Of a stretch of DNA of 64,000 nucleotides, positions 21,788-33,139 are shown in pieces; position 1 is the stretch's first letter; the number at the start of each line of letters is the position of its first letter. Source of the stretch: Dicyema japonicum (Eukaryota; Dicyemida; Rhombozoa; Dicyemidae); NCBI GenBank assembly GCA_011109175.1, contig RDEW01000058.1, forward strand, positions 212,978-276,977. The letters are read 5' to 3'. The notes below the pieces were generated by a model. It made no database searches, had not been told where the DNA came from, and saw only the letters and a list, made by a program, of their open reading frames with translations. The position numbers were made by a program, and so were the translations under genes.

Positions 21788-22280
21788 CAGTAAAACCTCT
21801 CGAATCCACCAAATTTGGATTTGGAAATTACTGCTGATTCGAGAAGCAAATTTTAATTTTTTGTAAATTAATAAAATGCATTTTTTTAATTTTAAAGACT
21901 AGTTAAAAGATGAAAACATTAATTTCCTTTAAAATAATCAGTTATTCTTGTTATAATGTTCGTTCTGATGTTTCTACTAACATCATCAAGGAGATTGAAG
22001 ACATTTAAGTTAACTTCATCCTTCTGTTTAAAGTACTTCCTCAATGTATAGACTGCATTCATTGCATCATAGTCTGAAACGACTTGTTCATTCTTTTGTT
22101 CTCCATCATTAATGCATTCTTTGTCTTCATCATTTTCATCCAAATTTTCCAGGATATCTTCATTCTCCGTATACTCATAGAGAAGAAAAATTGGATCATT
22201 TTTGAATTTAAAAAATAAAATAATAAGAAAATGAAAAAAAATTATTTTTAAAAATGCGGCGGATTCGAGAGGTTTTACTG
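21788..22280 (-). mobile_element. Internally deleted Tigger/pogo-type element
   Basis: The 493-bp element begins CAGTAAAACCTCTCGAATCC and ends in the inverse GGATTCGAGAGGTTTTACTG. A TA precedes the left end; the right flank is TT. The minus-strand frame 22143-21919 (YDAMNAVYTLRKYFKQKDEV...) resembles the C-terminal tail of Tigger/jerky-like transposases, so the central transposase has been lost. The ends match in style, though not in sequence, those of the Tigger at 27.28 kb (CAGTAAACTCTCTCAAAT). Confidence 0.7.
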
Positions 22281-22399
22281 TTGTTTGTTTGGTAGTAGGT
22301 AGGAGACGAGTGCCAAACTACCGTTCCAAAATTTCTTTAATTTGGTGTGATGAAAATGAAGTCAATCACGGACCAAAGTCAACCAATGAAATTAGAAGA

Positions 22400-22640
22400 T
22401 AGTCCAGCTAAACATTAAGGGAGTTTCCAACAAAACGTACACAACTTCAATAAAACCATTCTGCAAACATCGCTCCTACCAAAAGACAAAGCTTACATCA
22501 AAGTCAAGACTCCAGACTTCGGGAGTTATTATGTTATCCATTTTGACCCAGCATCCAGCACGACTAGAGGAGGTTTACTTATATCTCTTCATGACTCAAT
22601 TCCATTTGTTGGTTCTCGCTCTGTAGTGAGTACACGACGA
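22400..22640 (+). pseudogene. Jockey-like LINE endonuclease fragment
   Basis: KDKAYIKVKTPDFGSYYVIH, FDPASSTTRGGLLISLHDSI and PFVG correspond to the N-terminal half of an APE-type endonuclease, where the pattern is L..K...IPGY......R...GGGLLI....SIPF. A partly duplicated segment follows at 22625-22780 (ACACCAAACTACCAATTCCT resembles 22313-22332). No RT is attached. Confidence 0.5.
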
Positions 22641-22939
22641 ACACCAAACTACCAATTCCTATATTTTGTTCATCAGCGTCTAACTCAAAAAGTAAAATCT
22701 GCACAAGTTAGCGACAATACAGCTGAACATCAAAGATTTTAAAATAGTTTTCTCAGAACATCCTTGTTACCTTTTGTTAGCCACCGGTTCCTTTATTGAA
22801 AGGGAGTTAAGTGTTCTTGAAATGTCTCCGCGGTATTAATAAGCATATGAATACTTAGGGTTTCCGCTTGCTGCCGTGCTCTAACAGTTTCTCCGTGTAA
22901 CTTCCCTCCAACGCACGACTCCGCTGTTCATCAATGTGT

Positions 22940-23260
22940 CCACGAGAAGACTAGCCTCACTAACTTGTAGTTACCTGTATATATCAGATGAGACGCAGCA
23001 AATGCCGGTCGCTCCATAGATCAGTCAGTCCTGGCATTGTAGACGAATGTTGTGCTAATTCATGACATTCAAATAGGTGATTTGTTGTCAATTCGTAGAG
23101 GTTGCTAACGAGAAGACATCGTACGTCGGTAGAGAGGGGTGGTGCCCACATAGTTGACTAGCCAGTTTTACCTGGACGTACCCCGGAAGAGAGGATTCTG
23201 TTGGTCTATTGGAGGCTGGGCCGGTGTAGTACTTTATCATCATTGAGTCTTCGGATGTTT
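22940..23260 (-). pseudogene. Jockey/I-like LINE C-terminal fragment (copy 2)
   Basis: The minus strand reads SSLPGYVQVKLASQLCGHHP then SLPTYDVFSLATS, the same block as 11.5 and 42.7 kb, and continues through the shared non-coding tail. The cysteine block is lost in this copy. Confidence 0.55.
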
Positions 23261-23428
23261 CTCGTAGCACAACAAAATCGTGTATCTGTTTCAGACGACT
23301 CCGGTCATGGGGTGGAAGAGATGGATGATAGCATTCGGAGGGTTGTTATGATAATCTTTCTTTTGTTTTGTGGTTTGCATAGAAAGTGACAGGGGTGGTC
23401 TAAGCTTGGGAGAGGAACTGCATAGCTC

Positions 23429-23810
23429 TCATTTCCAAATGGTTTTCAATTGGAAGGATCTTTGATTCCAATTTAGATGATCAATAAGGGGTTGATTTGA
23501 GACATTCAGTAATGTTTGGACTTTTGTAGTTCGTCGATGCCACTCAACCAACGAACTTGAAGCGATTGGAGGTAAATAAATAATAAAGTAACACAGGAAA
23601 TATTCGTCTTGAACGTCTGCATCCATTTTCACAACGTAATCTTCCACAGGTGTCCTGGAAAGACAACCACATGCACGTCATCTGAATGTAGAAAATTTTT
23701 CCATGGCGCATTGCAGTGTGTTTCTTTACCCATCCGTAGAATATGTCCAAAAGACGCCAACGGACTTCAAGTACGTTCAAACTTATTGGTCCACAATCAG
23801 TCTGTATAAT
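23429..23810 (-). pseudogene. RTE-like LINE C-terminal fragment
   Basis: The minus frame begins MNVLEVRWRLLDIFYGWVKK and corresponds to the (L/M)RWR(L/F)(F/L)GH(I/V)LR(M/L) landmark near the C-terminus of RTE-type LINEs. It continues in a second frame to a stop near 23509. It is truncated and frameshifted. Confidence 0.55.
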
Positions 23811-24059
23811 TTATTGTTTGAGATTTTCTTTGTACAATAATATCCAAGGAATTTTCTTAGTTGGCCACTGTGAAATCCATATCTTTCTTTGACGTTTCCC
23901 AAGTACCTGCGTTGTACAAGAAAACAGTACATACGGCAATAAATATATTTGAATTAAAAAAAATAATTATTGTAGTTTTTCAAATTATCAAGAAATTTTT
24001 TTTCAGTGGAAAACAATTTATTAACAAAAAAAGATTTAAATAATTAATCCTTTGCATAT

Positions 24060-24365
24060 GATATCTGGGGCCATTAATCTCTTGGACAAATGTCTTGAAG
24101 ATCAGGCTAGCCGAAAAAAGCTCCAAAATCACGGAACGCTAGATTTCTGGAGAGTTCCAGCCACCAATACCTCATGAAGCCGTTATACGAATTAATCACG
24201 GAACGCACCGTGGTAACTGCGAAGATCCAGTCATTCAGCCGATATGTGCTTGTGTGGGGTAGGGGGAGGAGCATCGGGCCAAGATGAAATCCCTGCTAGT
24301 GCGTGCTGGGATCACGTGATTAGTTAGTTTGTGTAACCGTGGTCTCTGATATTATTATTATTAAT
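24060..24365 (+). repeat. Jockey-like LINE 3' end
   Basis: A short coding tail (KSLLVRAGIT-) is followed by GCTGGGATCACGTGATTAGT and a 3' sequence shared with 57.35 and 62.43 kb, ending in a short (ATT)n run at 24350. Confidence 0.5.
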
Positions 24366-24379
24366 CCTTTGCAGATAGG

Positions 24380-25560
24380 ATTGCGAATACGTTTCCACGT
24401 AATACGGAAATCTCGATTAGTTGTCTTAGCAAGAACGCTTCAAGGGGTTCTTTCTTTCGACTCGCTAGTATCCCTCATATATTGTTTTAGATTCTGCCGA
24501 GTCCGAATCAGCATTTTTCGAAACTGAGCATTTCATCAAGAATTCTGACTTTCATCAGTTCTTGGAGAGACTGATCATCGACTATTGCAACTCCGGAAAT
24601 AACAAAACCGACTATATTGATGGCATGACACTGTGCTCTTTTCCATAGCTCCATTCATCCGAAGAACACCTTTAATAAAACGTATTCATGCCTTGTTGTT
24701 CCGTAATATGAATTTGGATGCAGTTTAGTTGAGCTTTTGCTGTGTAAATACGAGAAATATCTTGCACTAAGTAACCATGTTATAGCGTTTTCCTATCGAT
24801 AACGACAATAGGCAATCAACAACAACATTTGGGCAATCAAATACTTCGTTTATTGTAAATTCCTCTTAAATATACATTTTCTGTTGAATTGGAAAAATGG
24901 GAGATTGTAACTCAAATGTCTAACGCTTTATCACTGATATACTCTTTTATCTCAGTCTCTTTAAACACGTCAAGACTAGATGAGTAGTGAAAGAAGGGTG
25001 TATTCAAACGCTCATGGAGGTAACTCTGATATGAGAGTAACTTAATCATGAGAGCATGACTATAAATGCATGTCTTTAGCATCTTAATAAAACTGTCCAA
25101 CAAGAACAAGTCCATTCGGAACCAGGGAAAGGGGATAGAATATCCAGTCCTCGCAACTATGGGAATATGCGATCGGTCACTTTTTTCTCAATCAAAAGGT
25201 GGAAATAATCACATGTCAATCTTTGTCAGATCCCATGAATATGTTCGACCACCACAAATTAACCTTTAGTCAGGTATACCTTTTAATGAATAACCTATCC
25301 ATTTACTACTGAAGCATAGTCAACTCCCTTCTAGATCATGAACATAATGATAATTTTAGTGAGTTTATAAAAAATAATTTATTTCGCCGAATTAAATTAA
25401 ATTTATTGAACCAAAAAAAACACCGTTTTAGCCAAAATGAAAAAATTCAGGTGATCCTGGCCATTCCTCAGCAGTCTTGGCATGCTTGGACTATAAGGAA
25501 GTGCAGTCCAGGAAGAACTCTTCTGAAGGTTGTGATGGTTCAAGCTATTTTAATTCCAAT
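24380..25560. other. No assignable gene
   Basis: Two minus-strand frames are visible: about 24640-24510 (INIVGFVISGVAIVDDQSLQ..., no start) and 25115-24912 (67 codons, YLHERLNTPFFHYSSSLDVF...). Neither is recognised. Part of 25090-25190 resembles the ~330-bp dispersed repeat in minus orientation. The rest is AT-rich. Confidence 0.3.
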
Positions 25561-25644
25561 TCTAGAATCCTATTAATTAATTCGCGAATAAATTAATTGT
25601 TGTTCGCAAATTAAATTAAAAATAAAAAATTTCATAAATTTTTC

Positions 25645-25720
25645 GTTGATTAATTATTAAAATTTAACTATAATTAACTATAAATTAAAATTTAACTATA
25701 AATTTTAATAATTAATCAAC
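25645..25720. repeat. 22-bp perfect inverted repeat in AT-rich DNA
   Basis: GTTGATTAATTATTAAAATT (25645) is mirrored ending at 25720, with a 32-nt AT-rich spacer. It could be a small foldback element remnant, but base composition makes chance more likely than usual. Confidence 0.5.
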
Positions 25721-25744
25721 AAAATTAATTAATTAATTTAACGT

Positions 25745-25940
25745 TTAGGTTGCATGGCGCTATGTGATGCTATCCACCTTACTGATGAGACCCCCAATGC
25801 CTGGCTAGCATCAAGAGGATCCAATTATTCTTCCTGGGGGACAATGTCGTTACCTGGAGACAAGTTCTAGAATGCTGGAACGAGTCAGGATCAAGGACTT
25901 TGTTAGTTTGGTTACCCTTGGTCTTTGGAATTATTTTAAT
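25745..25940 (+). repeat. Dispersed repeat joined to the jockey-like LINE 3' end
   Basis: 25745-25830 resembles the middle of the ~330-bp repeat (GGCGCTATGTGATG, ATCCACCT, CAATGCCTGGC). 25870-25935 is the jockey-like 3' end (TTTGTTAGTTTGGTTACCCT then TGGTCTTTGGAATTATTTT). This suggests the ~330-bp repeat is itself a 3' region of that LINE family. Confidence 0.45.
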
Positions 25941-25944
25941 TTAA

Positions 25945-27275
25945 CATGAACAAATGCGTCTTTAAGAAAATCCAGAAAATTTATTTTCGACAAGGAAAAG
26001 GCCTATATTTTAAACGGTAATAAAAATACTACGTTTTTTGTGAAGAAGAACAGGAATTGGTGCAAAAACAATATAGGTATTCTTTTAAGTTACAATATAT
26101 TAGTCAGTTCGGTAAAGATGGACTATTTTCAAATTGAGGCAGGAATATTGAGGGATTGGTAGAGATCTAATTGGGACTGTTATCTCAAATTGTGTATTTT
26201 CCAGGTATTTTTTGCATTTTATTTACACAGGCAAAGAAATTTCTGAACATGAAACCGTCTATAACACCGATCTAACTAGAAGACCAAGGGCTCGCATATT
26301 GCTGACTTAATAGACCTAAAAAGATACTCAGAAATGAATGATGGATAATCATGGGTGTGATTTCTGATATTAAAGTTTAGATTTCGGTTGTTGTAAAACA
26401 TGTCCGAAGTTGTCCACGAGTCCCCTGGAGTCAAGGACAAGTGGAAAGGTAAATTGCAAGTTATAATTTTGTAGATTTAATTTGATGACTCAGTCATTGA
26501 TTTCGGAGATGGAGTGATTTTAAGGTTGCGTACAAATACTATTTTTAGACAAGAAAGTGATCCAAATATCCCCGGTCTCCATATAGGATGGACTCTTCTT
26601 AATAATTAAGATAAATTACTAAAATCAAGATGCTTCAAAATACAGAATAATTTGGATCCTTAAAGGGGCTTTCTCATCTTTGGTCTCTCCACTTGTTGAG
26701 AGATTTATGGGAGCGATTGGCTTTTACAGCTGAGAGCGTGAAAGTCACCGACTTACAATATGTTACTAACTACGTTTTAATAGAAATAAATAATAATCAA
26801 AAGTTAGACATTCCTTAAATTCAATGACTTCGTTCAATTCCCTATCAAATTTCTGCAATCAGTCCTTGCACAAATAAAGAAATGAATGATAACCCAATTA
26901 GTCTAAGGTTATTGGATAACAGTAGATCGCAACTAAGAGAGGTTTTGAATAAAGATAACGTTTTTATATTAAAATTATTGGTAAGTAACTTCCGTGATTG
27001 GAAATAGATTACTATTTTGTACGGAAATGCACCCAATTAGCCATTCCTCTTCTCAGCTATCTTTCATTTTGTTTTCAACCGATGGCACGTAAGAAGGAAT
27101 GCGAATGGTCCTATAATTCTGGAGGTTAGGCTGCACTAATTAAATTAGTTTTAAAATCTTTGATGAGGAAAATTGTAATTAGACATCTCTTAAAGAATAT
27201 CTACGCCTTACACCTGATATATCCCCCATTGGATTTCTTATAACACGAATTGATTAAAGGAGTAAGTAAGCATAT
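25945..27275 (+). other. Unassigned stretch with possible short-intron exons
   Basis: Possible exons in changing frames include AKEISEHETVYNTDLT (26230-26280, after a 26-nt GT-AG stretch), HIADLIDLKRYSEMNDG (26295-26347) and NPISLRLLDNSRSQLREVLN with a GTAAGT donor at 26980. No family is recognised and no consistent gene model emerged. It may be a decayed host gene. Confidence 0.2.
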
Positions 27276-27364
27276 AAATACAGTAAACTCTCTCAAATAT
27301 GCCACTCTTAAATTTATTATTATCAATAGCACTTTCGAAGAACCAAAAATGTAATTTATTTAAG

Positions 27365-29702
27365 GTTCCGCTTGTGCCGTATTTTTCTTCAGGTTATTCT
27401 TTCTCCCACAATTCTCTTAACTAACTTCCTCCATGCTCCACGGTTACTGGCATTATTCTGAGCGTATCCAGATCATCTCCTGTTTTCAGCTTTCGTCTAA
27501 ATTGGTCAGGTCCTTGTGTAGAACCTCTGGCAAAGTTATGCGAGGTCTTCCACGGAACGAGGTATTCACTTCTTGGTAGAAATAATCCTCCATTGCTATT
27601 TTAGCAGGCGTCATCTGGCTCATCGAAGGATGTGACTGAACAGACGCCATCTTGATTCAAGGATATCCAGACTCAATGGTCTTGTATTACATACTTTGTA
27701 TAGATTCTTGTTTGTAATTTTTCTTGGCCAGTTGATGCCAAGCAACAGTCAGAGTTGTTTGCGATGGAAGGCATCTAGTTTGTCCATTACCGCTTGTGAG
27801 ACTTCCCAGGTTGCAGCGTTGTACATTAGGACCGGTTTCACGAAGGCATTGTATAGTCTTACACGTAATTGTGTGCTAATTTGTCTACGATTATTCCAGA
27901 CTACTCCCATTTTTCTGAAGGCCGCGACGGCCAACATCTTCCTGTTAGTGATATCCTCAGCGTCTCCGAGCAACGACCCCGATTTTTTACAGTATCTCTA
28001 TTTTTCATCAGTTCGGGTTTAGTTCACGGCGTATGGTAGTTGTCTCCGTCTTTTCCGTATTGATTTTGATGAACCATTTTTCTAGCGCATCTGGCATCCT
28101 TGTCCGTATATAGTTTAATGTTTTCTCGTCGCTGGATATATGGTCGAACTCATCTGCATAAATCACTTTAGTTTGAGGTAGATCGCCAATTAATAGTCTG
28201 AAGTCTCTGAGTGCCGCCTCCAGATATGTCACAAAAAGTACCGGTGACAAGGAATCTCCCTGCGGTACCCGAATGTTGTCTCGAATGGGACAGACTCCAA
28301 ATTTCCAAAACGTACACTTAGCTGCGTTGTTCCAAGTAATAGACGAATCATTCTGACACTGTCCTCGTCAACCAGCTTCTCCAAGATATCCAAAAGTCTA
28401 TCTCTGTGTATATAGTCAAAGGCTTTGGACATGTCCGTGCCAAGGATGCCAGTAGCCCCCTTGTACTTTTGATGTGTTGCACACAGCCATCAATGTTCCC
28501 AGAAAATATGAGCTGTAGATATCCCTGACCTGAATCCGCTTTGCCCGTGAGAGAGAAAGTTCTCGATGTCAGTCCAATCCTGTTCAGCACTATAAGTGAT
28601 AGTGTCTTGCGTAAAGTCGTCAATAGTACGATGGGTCTTAAATTTGTTAAGGTGCCTTTAGCTTTGCCCGGTTTTTGTAGTGCAATTAGTGTGCCATTAC
28701 CCACATCCAGTGGTGAGTTGTATTTGAATGTTTTGTTGTATATCTCAGTTAATAGCTCAGAGATCTCATTCGGTGCATATTTGAGAAGTTCTGCATTTAT
28801 GTTGTCAGGGCCAGCAGCTCTATTGTTGTTCAGTTTGTCCAGGGCTTTTTTTGTTTCCAGAATCGTTATCGGAATATTTAGTTCTCGTGCTTCACATCGA
28901 ATTGTTTGATGTTTTCCGCGTGGTTGATTGAAGGCCTGCTGATAATGACTGGATATGGCCGATAGAATTTCTTTTTTGTTTAACATAGTCTTTCCAAACT
29001 GATAATGTACTGTGATTTTTGATGACTGCGTGTCTCTATGTAGTAGGTGAACAGCCTTGAACATATGCACTCCGTTTTTTAGCCTTTCTACTTCTTTAGC
29101 CATTCCAACAAGTTTATTTTCCTTTATTTCCTTCGTTCTTTTCTTTATTTTATACAAGGTTTGCTTCCTCATGACTCTTAGAGTGTGTTCCTTTGCCTGG
29201 TCCTGACAGGTTTCGACCTGTAAACGTAGGTTCCTCTGTTTGGAAACCCCAAAATATTATTTGAAAAGGAAACGTGCCAATCTGTGATCACTATCTACTA
29301 GTGTCCCACTGTAGCTCCGAGAATCTGTTAGCAGTGCTTTGTAGGCTTGTTTGCAGATAATGTAATCTATTTGGTTATATATAGGCTTGATAGTCCCAGA
29401 TTTGTCCTTTTGGTAGCAGCTCCATGTCGTCTTATGTCTTGCTGGGTGCCTGAAAGCAGTATTACATAGAAATAGTTTGATTGTATCGCAAAATTCGATA
29501 AGCGACTCTCTCCTGACTGGTTCCTGATCCCTCTTCCATGGATTTCCATGAATTCTTCGTAACTACTCCCACGTCCTGCCTTTGCGTTCCAATCTCCGGC
29601 AATGTATGTCATGAACGATGTTTCCAAAGTTGCATATAGTTGCGAAGGGAGGAATAGAAGTCGTCTAGTTCGTCTTTTTCTATTTTCAATGATATTTGCC
29701 AA
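27365..29702 (-). mobile_element. RTE-like LINE inserted in the Tigger element
   Basis: Read on the minus strand, the order is endonuclease (29702-29367; MTYIAGDWNAKAGRG, GRGIRNQSGESRLSNFAIQS), linker, then RT (29172-28348; NNRAAGPDNINAELLKYAPN, ALQKPGKAKGTLTNLRPIVL). More RT follows (28432-28008; MSKAFDYIHRDRLLDIL, LFVTYLEAALRDFR, IYADEFDHIS). The post-RT part is at 27973-27749 (RVRLYNAFVKPVLMYNAATW) and the C-terminal FRGRPRITLPEVLHKDL is near 27540-27580. The catalytic YADD box is YADE, and at least four frame changes occur. The 5' end is truncated inside the endonuclease. It once copied itself by target-primed reverse transcription but is dead now. Confidence 0.75.
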
Positions 29703-30569
29703 TTCTGAAATTTGGCAACAATTTTAAAAATTATATTTATTTCTTTATATATTTTTAAAAATTAAAAAAAATTTAAATAATTTAAAGCAAGCATGGGTCG
29801 AATGTTCTTGTTGGAGGCTACACCAGAATTTCAATTGCTCAAAAAGTGGCTATATTGCGGTATAAAGAAACGAATAAATAAATCAGCTTCAATCAGACGA
29901 TATGCAACAGATTTCTTCTATTTTCAAAAAGAGAATCTCAAGAAGGACAGTCAATGCAATATTAATGATTGCAGAATCGCTTATTTCAGTTCAAGAACAG
30001 AAATCCTAAAATAAAAACTTGTAAAAAATTAAAATACCCAGAGCTTGATGAAAATCTAGTAGATTGGATGGATTCAATGGAATCAAAAGGTACACTATTT
30101 ACTCTAACATTTAAGGTGCTTTATTGACGATTCTCTAATATTACATGAGGCAGAATTTTTGCTAAAGAACTTTCGTTTACTAATTTTAAAGGTTTTTGGA
30201 GAAATTAAAAAAAACATGGATTTCGAATGCGTAAATTACATGGCGAAATGCGCACTGAAAAACAAAGAGTTAGTCGTCAGAAAATATTTATAGTTTGAAT
30301 GAGACAGGAATATTTCATAAATTGATTCTTTTCGGAGTATTTGCATTTCACCTTTTGGCGGATATAAAAATTTTAAGGAAAGAGTTTCAGTCATGCTGTG
30401 CGCCAATATGTCAGGGACACACAAGCTAAAGTCTCTATTGATCGGGAAACCAAAGATGCCCCGATTTTTAAAAAATATGATTATAATTCCTTAGTTTCTT
30501 ATCACAATTCTAAAAGGGGATGGATGACTTTATCATTTTTGCGAATTGGATTACGAATTTTGACAATTT

Positions 30570-30700
30570 ATTGAAATTTGAAAAAAGATCAATTTTGTTA
30601 TTAATGGATAATTGCCCATCCCATTGCCCACTTCTTTATCTGGAAAAAATTAAAATTATGTTTATTCCAAAGTACAGGACTTATTCACCTATAGATCTGT
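30570..30700 (+). pseudogene. Tigger transposase DDE core, broken by the MULE
   Basis: KRSILLLMDNCPSHCPLLYL then IKIMFIPKYRTYSPIDLW is the DDE_1 block (ILL.DNCPSH, then P.NTTS..QPLD). The frame runs into the MULE target site at 30700 and continues after it at 32170. Confidence 0.75.
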
Positions 30701-30709
30701 GGGTACTGG
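30700..30709 (+). repeat. MULE target-site duplication, left copy
   Basis: TGGGTACTGG; the right copy at 32170-32179 is TGGACACCGG. Seven of ten bases match and all three differences are transitions. Confidence 0.65.
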
Positions 30710-32169
30710 GACATTTGGCCGACAGACGTTTAGCCGACAATTCAATTAAGCATAAATGATCAATAAATACACTATGTATTTTAATAACGGTAAAAAAATG
30801 GAATTTTCACAAACCAGTCGTGGAAAGAGAAAACTTCTGCATGATGGCTATGCGTACATTGTAGATAGACAGAGACAATGTCATACATTGGAGATGTGAG
30901 CTGAAAGGAAAATCAAAGCAGAGTAAGAACTGTAATGGAGAACTTAATGGAACTATGACACCACACGAACATCCACCAAATGCAGGACGTTTACATGCGC
31001 TGAAAACCGTCAATACGATAAAGAAGAGAGCGAGAGATTCTGAAGAAATTACATCCACGATTATCCAAAATTGTTTAAGCACATACCCTATTGATGCTGC
31101 TTGTGCGCTACCCAAAAAAACCCTTGCACGCATTGTTGGACGACAGTGTACAGATCACATACAAGACGGTAATGTTCTTACTGATGAACTTAAAAGTACT
31201 CTCAGAGGAGATGACTTTGTGCCACACGATAGTAATGGATTGCTTATATTAATAACAGCAAGAAACCTTGATCTTATGTCTATGAAAGAACATTGGTTAT
31301 GTGATGGTACTTTTGATTCAGCTCCATTAGGTTTTCAGTTTACACATGTTACATTATGTAAAACATGTACGGTTCCATTAATGTACGCTATTGCTCGAGA
31401 AAAATCTCAACAAATGTATGAACAAATATTTTCTACACTAAAAGAGAAAAGGCCACAATTGAATCCACTATCATTTACCATAGATTATGAGCGAGCAGCG
31501 ATCAATGCTATCAACAGAATTTTTCCAAATGCAAATGTGTATGGCTGTTACTTTGGGCAGTGTTTATGGCGAAAAATACAAAATCTAGGACTGCAGGCAT
31601 GGTACAATGACCCAGCAAATGCAAACTTAATTAAAAGTATTCAGCACTGGCATTTGTTCCTGTACCTCAAGTCATTGAGAGTTTCCATGCGCTCCTTGAA
31701 ACTATAGATGACGAGATGATGACGTGTTGGGAGATTTCTGACCTATTTTGAGACAACATGGATCGGAGACTTGTAACGTGGAAGGAGAAAAAGACCATTG
31801 TTTAGTTTGAAAATGTGAAATGTACACGACATACAAGCAGAAGTCCTCCCAAGAACTAAGAATTCACTTAAAGATGGCACAGATCTTTTTCACAAAGAGT
31901 GTCTATAAAACATCCAACGTTTGTCGGCTTGTTGCAAAAATACGAAAAGAACAGTCGGAGTGGGAGCTCACAGTAGAACAAGTGATGGCCGGAATAACAA
32001 TAAGACAGGTAAAGAAGAAGCAAAAAAATAAAAAGTATTATTGAAAAATATGATGAATAAACTTCAGTAGAATTTTTGACTGCGCTTTCTCATAACCTTT
32101 AAGTAAATGTTTTTATTTTGAATTTTATCTCTGAATTTTAAAACCAGAATTTCCTGTCGGCCAAATGTC
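30710..32169 (+). mobile_element. MULE transposon with FLYWCH finger, nested in Tigger
   Basis: The element is 1460 bp. Its ends are perfect 16-bp inverted repeats, GACATTTGGCCGACAG at 30710-30725 and CTGTCGGCCAAATGTC at 32154-32169. A diverged 10-bp target duplication flanks it, as is usual for Mutator-like elements (9-10 bp). It interrupts the Tigger transposase reading frame, so it inserted later. Confidence 0.85.
30798..32042 (+). pseudogene. MULE transposase with N-terminal FLYWCH zinc finger
   Basis: RGKRKLLHDGYAYIVDRQRQ then, after a one-base shift, WRCELKGKSKQ and CNGELNGTMTPHEHPP form a FLYWCH finger (about 30820-30990). The transposase core is open for 250 codons (30955-31707). It contains LCDGTFDSAP (first catalytic D, about 31310) and SFTIDYERAAINAI (second D, about 31480). 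After another shift near 31640, VIESFHALLE carries the third acidic residue. RTKNSLEGWHRSFSQRVSIK, the usual MULE C-terminal block, follows near 31855. The three acidic residues are all preserved. The two or three frameshifts would prevent a full product unless they are assembly errors. Confidence 0.8.
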
Positions 32170-32179
32170 TGGACACCGG
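32170..32179 (+). repeat. MULE target-site duplication, right copy
   Basis: TGGACACCGG, partner of 30700-30709. Tigger coding sequence (DLGIIKFFKVHF) resumes directly after it. Confidence 0.65.
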
Positions 32180-32326
32180 ATCTGGGAATCATCAAATTTT
32201 TCAAAGTTCATTTTACGAGGGACAAATTACTATATTTAACGGATATATTGGAATGCGAGAAGAACTCAGTATATGAATATATAAGAAGTTAAATATTAGG
32301 GATACTTTATTGTTTGTAAAAATGGC

Positions 32327-32614
32327 ATGGAAAGATGTGAAATCTCAACAATTTCAAGGTGTTTAAAACGCCTAGAACGTACAGAATGCAAATCAGAACT
32401 TACTAACATGAATGTAACAGATGAAATCGTATCCAGAACAGATATTTATGATATTATTGAAATAGAAGAATTTATTTTAATTGACTACAGTGAAAAGGAG
32501 GCAATTGATGAAGAGGAGATATTAATTGTTATTGAGGAACAAGAAGAATCCGGTTGTGTAGAAGTACATGAGTCATTAAACAAGGCTGAAATGTTTTTAA
32601 AATTAAGAGATTGA
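32327..32614 (+). pseudogene. Tigger transposase C-terminal tail
   Basis: The 95-codon frame has TISRCLKRLERTECKSEL followed by an acidic stretch (EEFILIDYSEKEAIDEEEIL) and HESLNKAEMFLKLRD. Tigger/jerky-like transposases end with such a segment. The frame is the third surviving part of the split transposase. Confidence 0.6.
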
Positions 32615-32970
32615 AAATTATCTAGAAAACATTGAAAATGCCAATGTGCAGAATTCATTACTTCAATAAGAAGATATAAAGAAAATATTAAAATTTCTAA
32701 TAAGAGGGAATTGAGAAATACTTTAATAAATTTAATTAATTTTTGTTTCCTTAGTTAAAAATATTTAAAAAAAATAAAATTTATTAATTTAAGTAGTTTA
32801 ATTATCTTTAAATAAATTAAAACTTCAAATAAAATTTTATTCTGAAATCTGCCAATTCTCAAATTTGCCACAATTTCGCTGAACCAAAAACGGCAAATTT
32901 GAGAGAGTTTACTGTATTTTGAATCCTATGTTCTTTAGAAGAGCAATGGCTTAAGGGACTATAGTTAATA

Positions 32971-33133
32971 TGTCACGAGCCTAGGGTGTTACCGAGCCTA
33001 GGTGGTTACACTAATGGACTTAGAATGTTCTTGCCGTCTTATAAAATTGGTCGCCATAATTTTTTAGTTTATGGGTTATTCTAAGTCCATAAGTGTAACC
33101 ACCTAGGCTCGGTAACACCCTAGACTCGTGACA
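32971..33133. mobile_element. 163-bp foldback MITE
   Basis: Two 56-57-bp arms (32971-33027 and 33078-33133) are inverse complements with only two or three mismatches, starting TGTCACGAGCCTAGGGTGTT. A 50-nt spacer joins them and TA flanks both sides (32969-32970, 33134-33135). There is no coding capacity. It is a non-autonomous DNA element, mobilised by an unknown TA-targeting transposase. The long near-perfect arms suggest recent activity. Confidence 0.85.
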
Positions 33134-33139
33134 TAATAT

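Larger units (their letters stand above)
27281..32914 (+). mobile_element. Tigger/pogo transposon carrying two nested insertions
   Basis: The left end CAGTAAACTCTCTCAAATAT (27281) and right end (inverse of CAGTAAACTCTCTCAAATTT, ending 32914) are terminal inverted repeats flanked by TA (27279-27280, 32915-32916). That is the Tigger/pogo target. Without the LINE (about 27365-29702) and MULE (30710-32169) insertions the element is about 1.8 kb. Its decayed transposase can be followed from 29793 (KKWLYCGIKKRINKSASIRR, DNA-binding part) through RSILLLMDNCPSHCPLLYLE (30570-30640, DDE_1 core with a catalytic D). After the MULE it continues as IIKFFKVHFTRDKLLYLTDI (32187-32246) and the C-terminal tail at 32327-32614. 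Confidence 0.8.

Noticed and set aside
28541-28909. 122-codon plus-strand ORF
   Set aside because: Antisense of the RTE-like reverse transcriptase, which carries the recognisable motifs.
30807-31133. 108-codon minus-strand ORF
   Set aside because: Antisense of the FLYWCH/MULE coding region.
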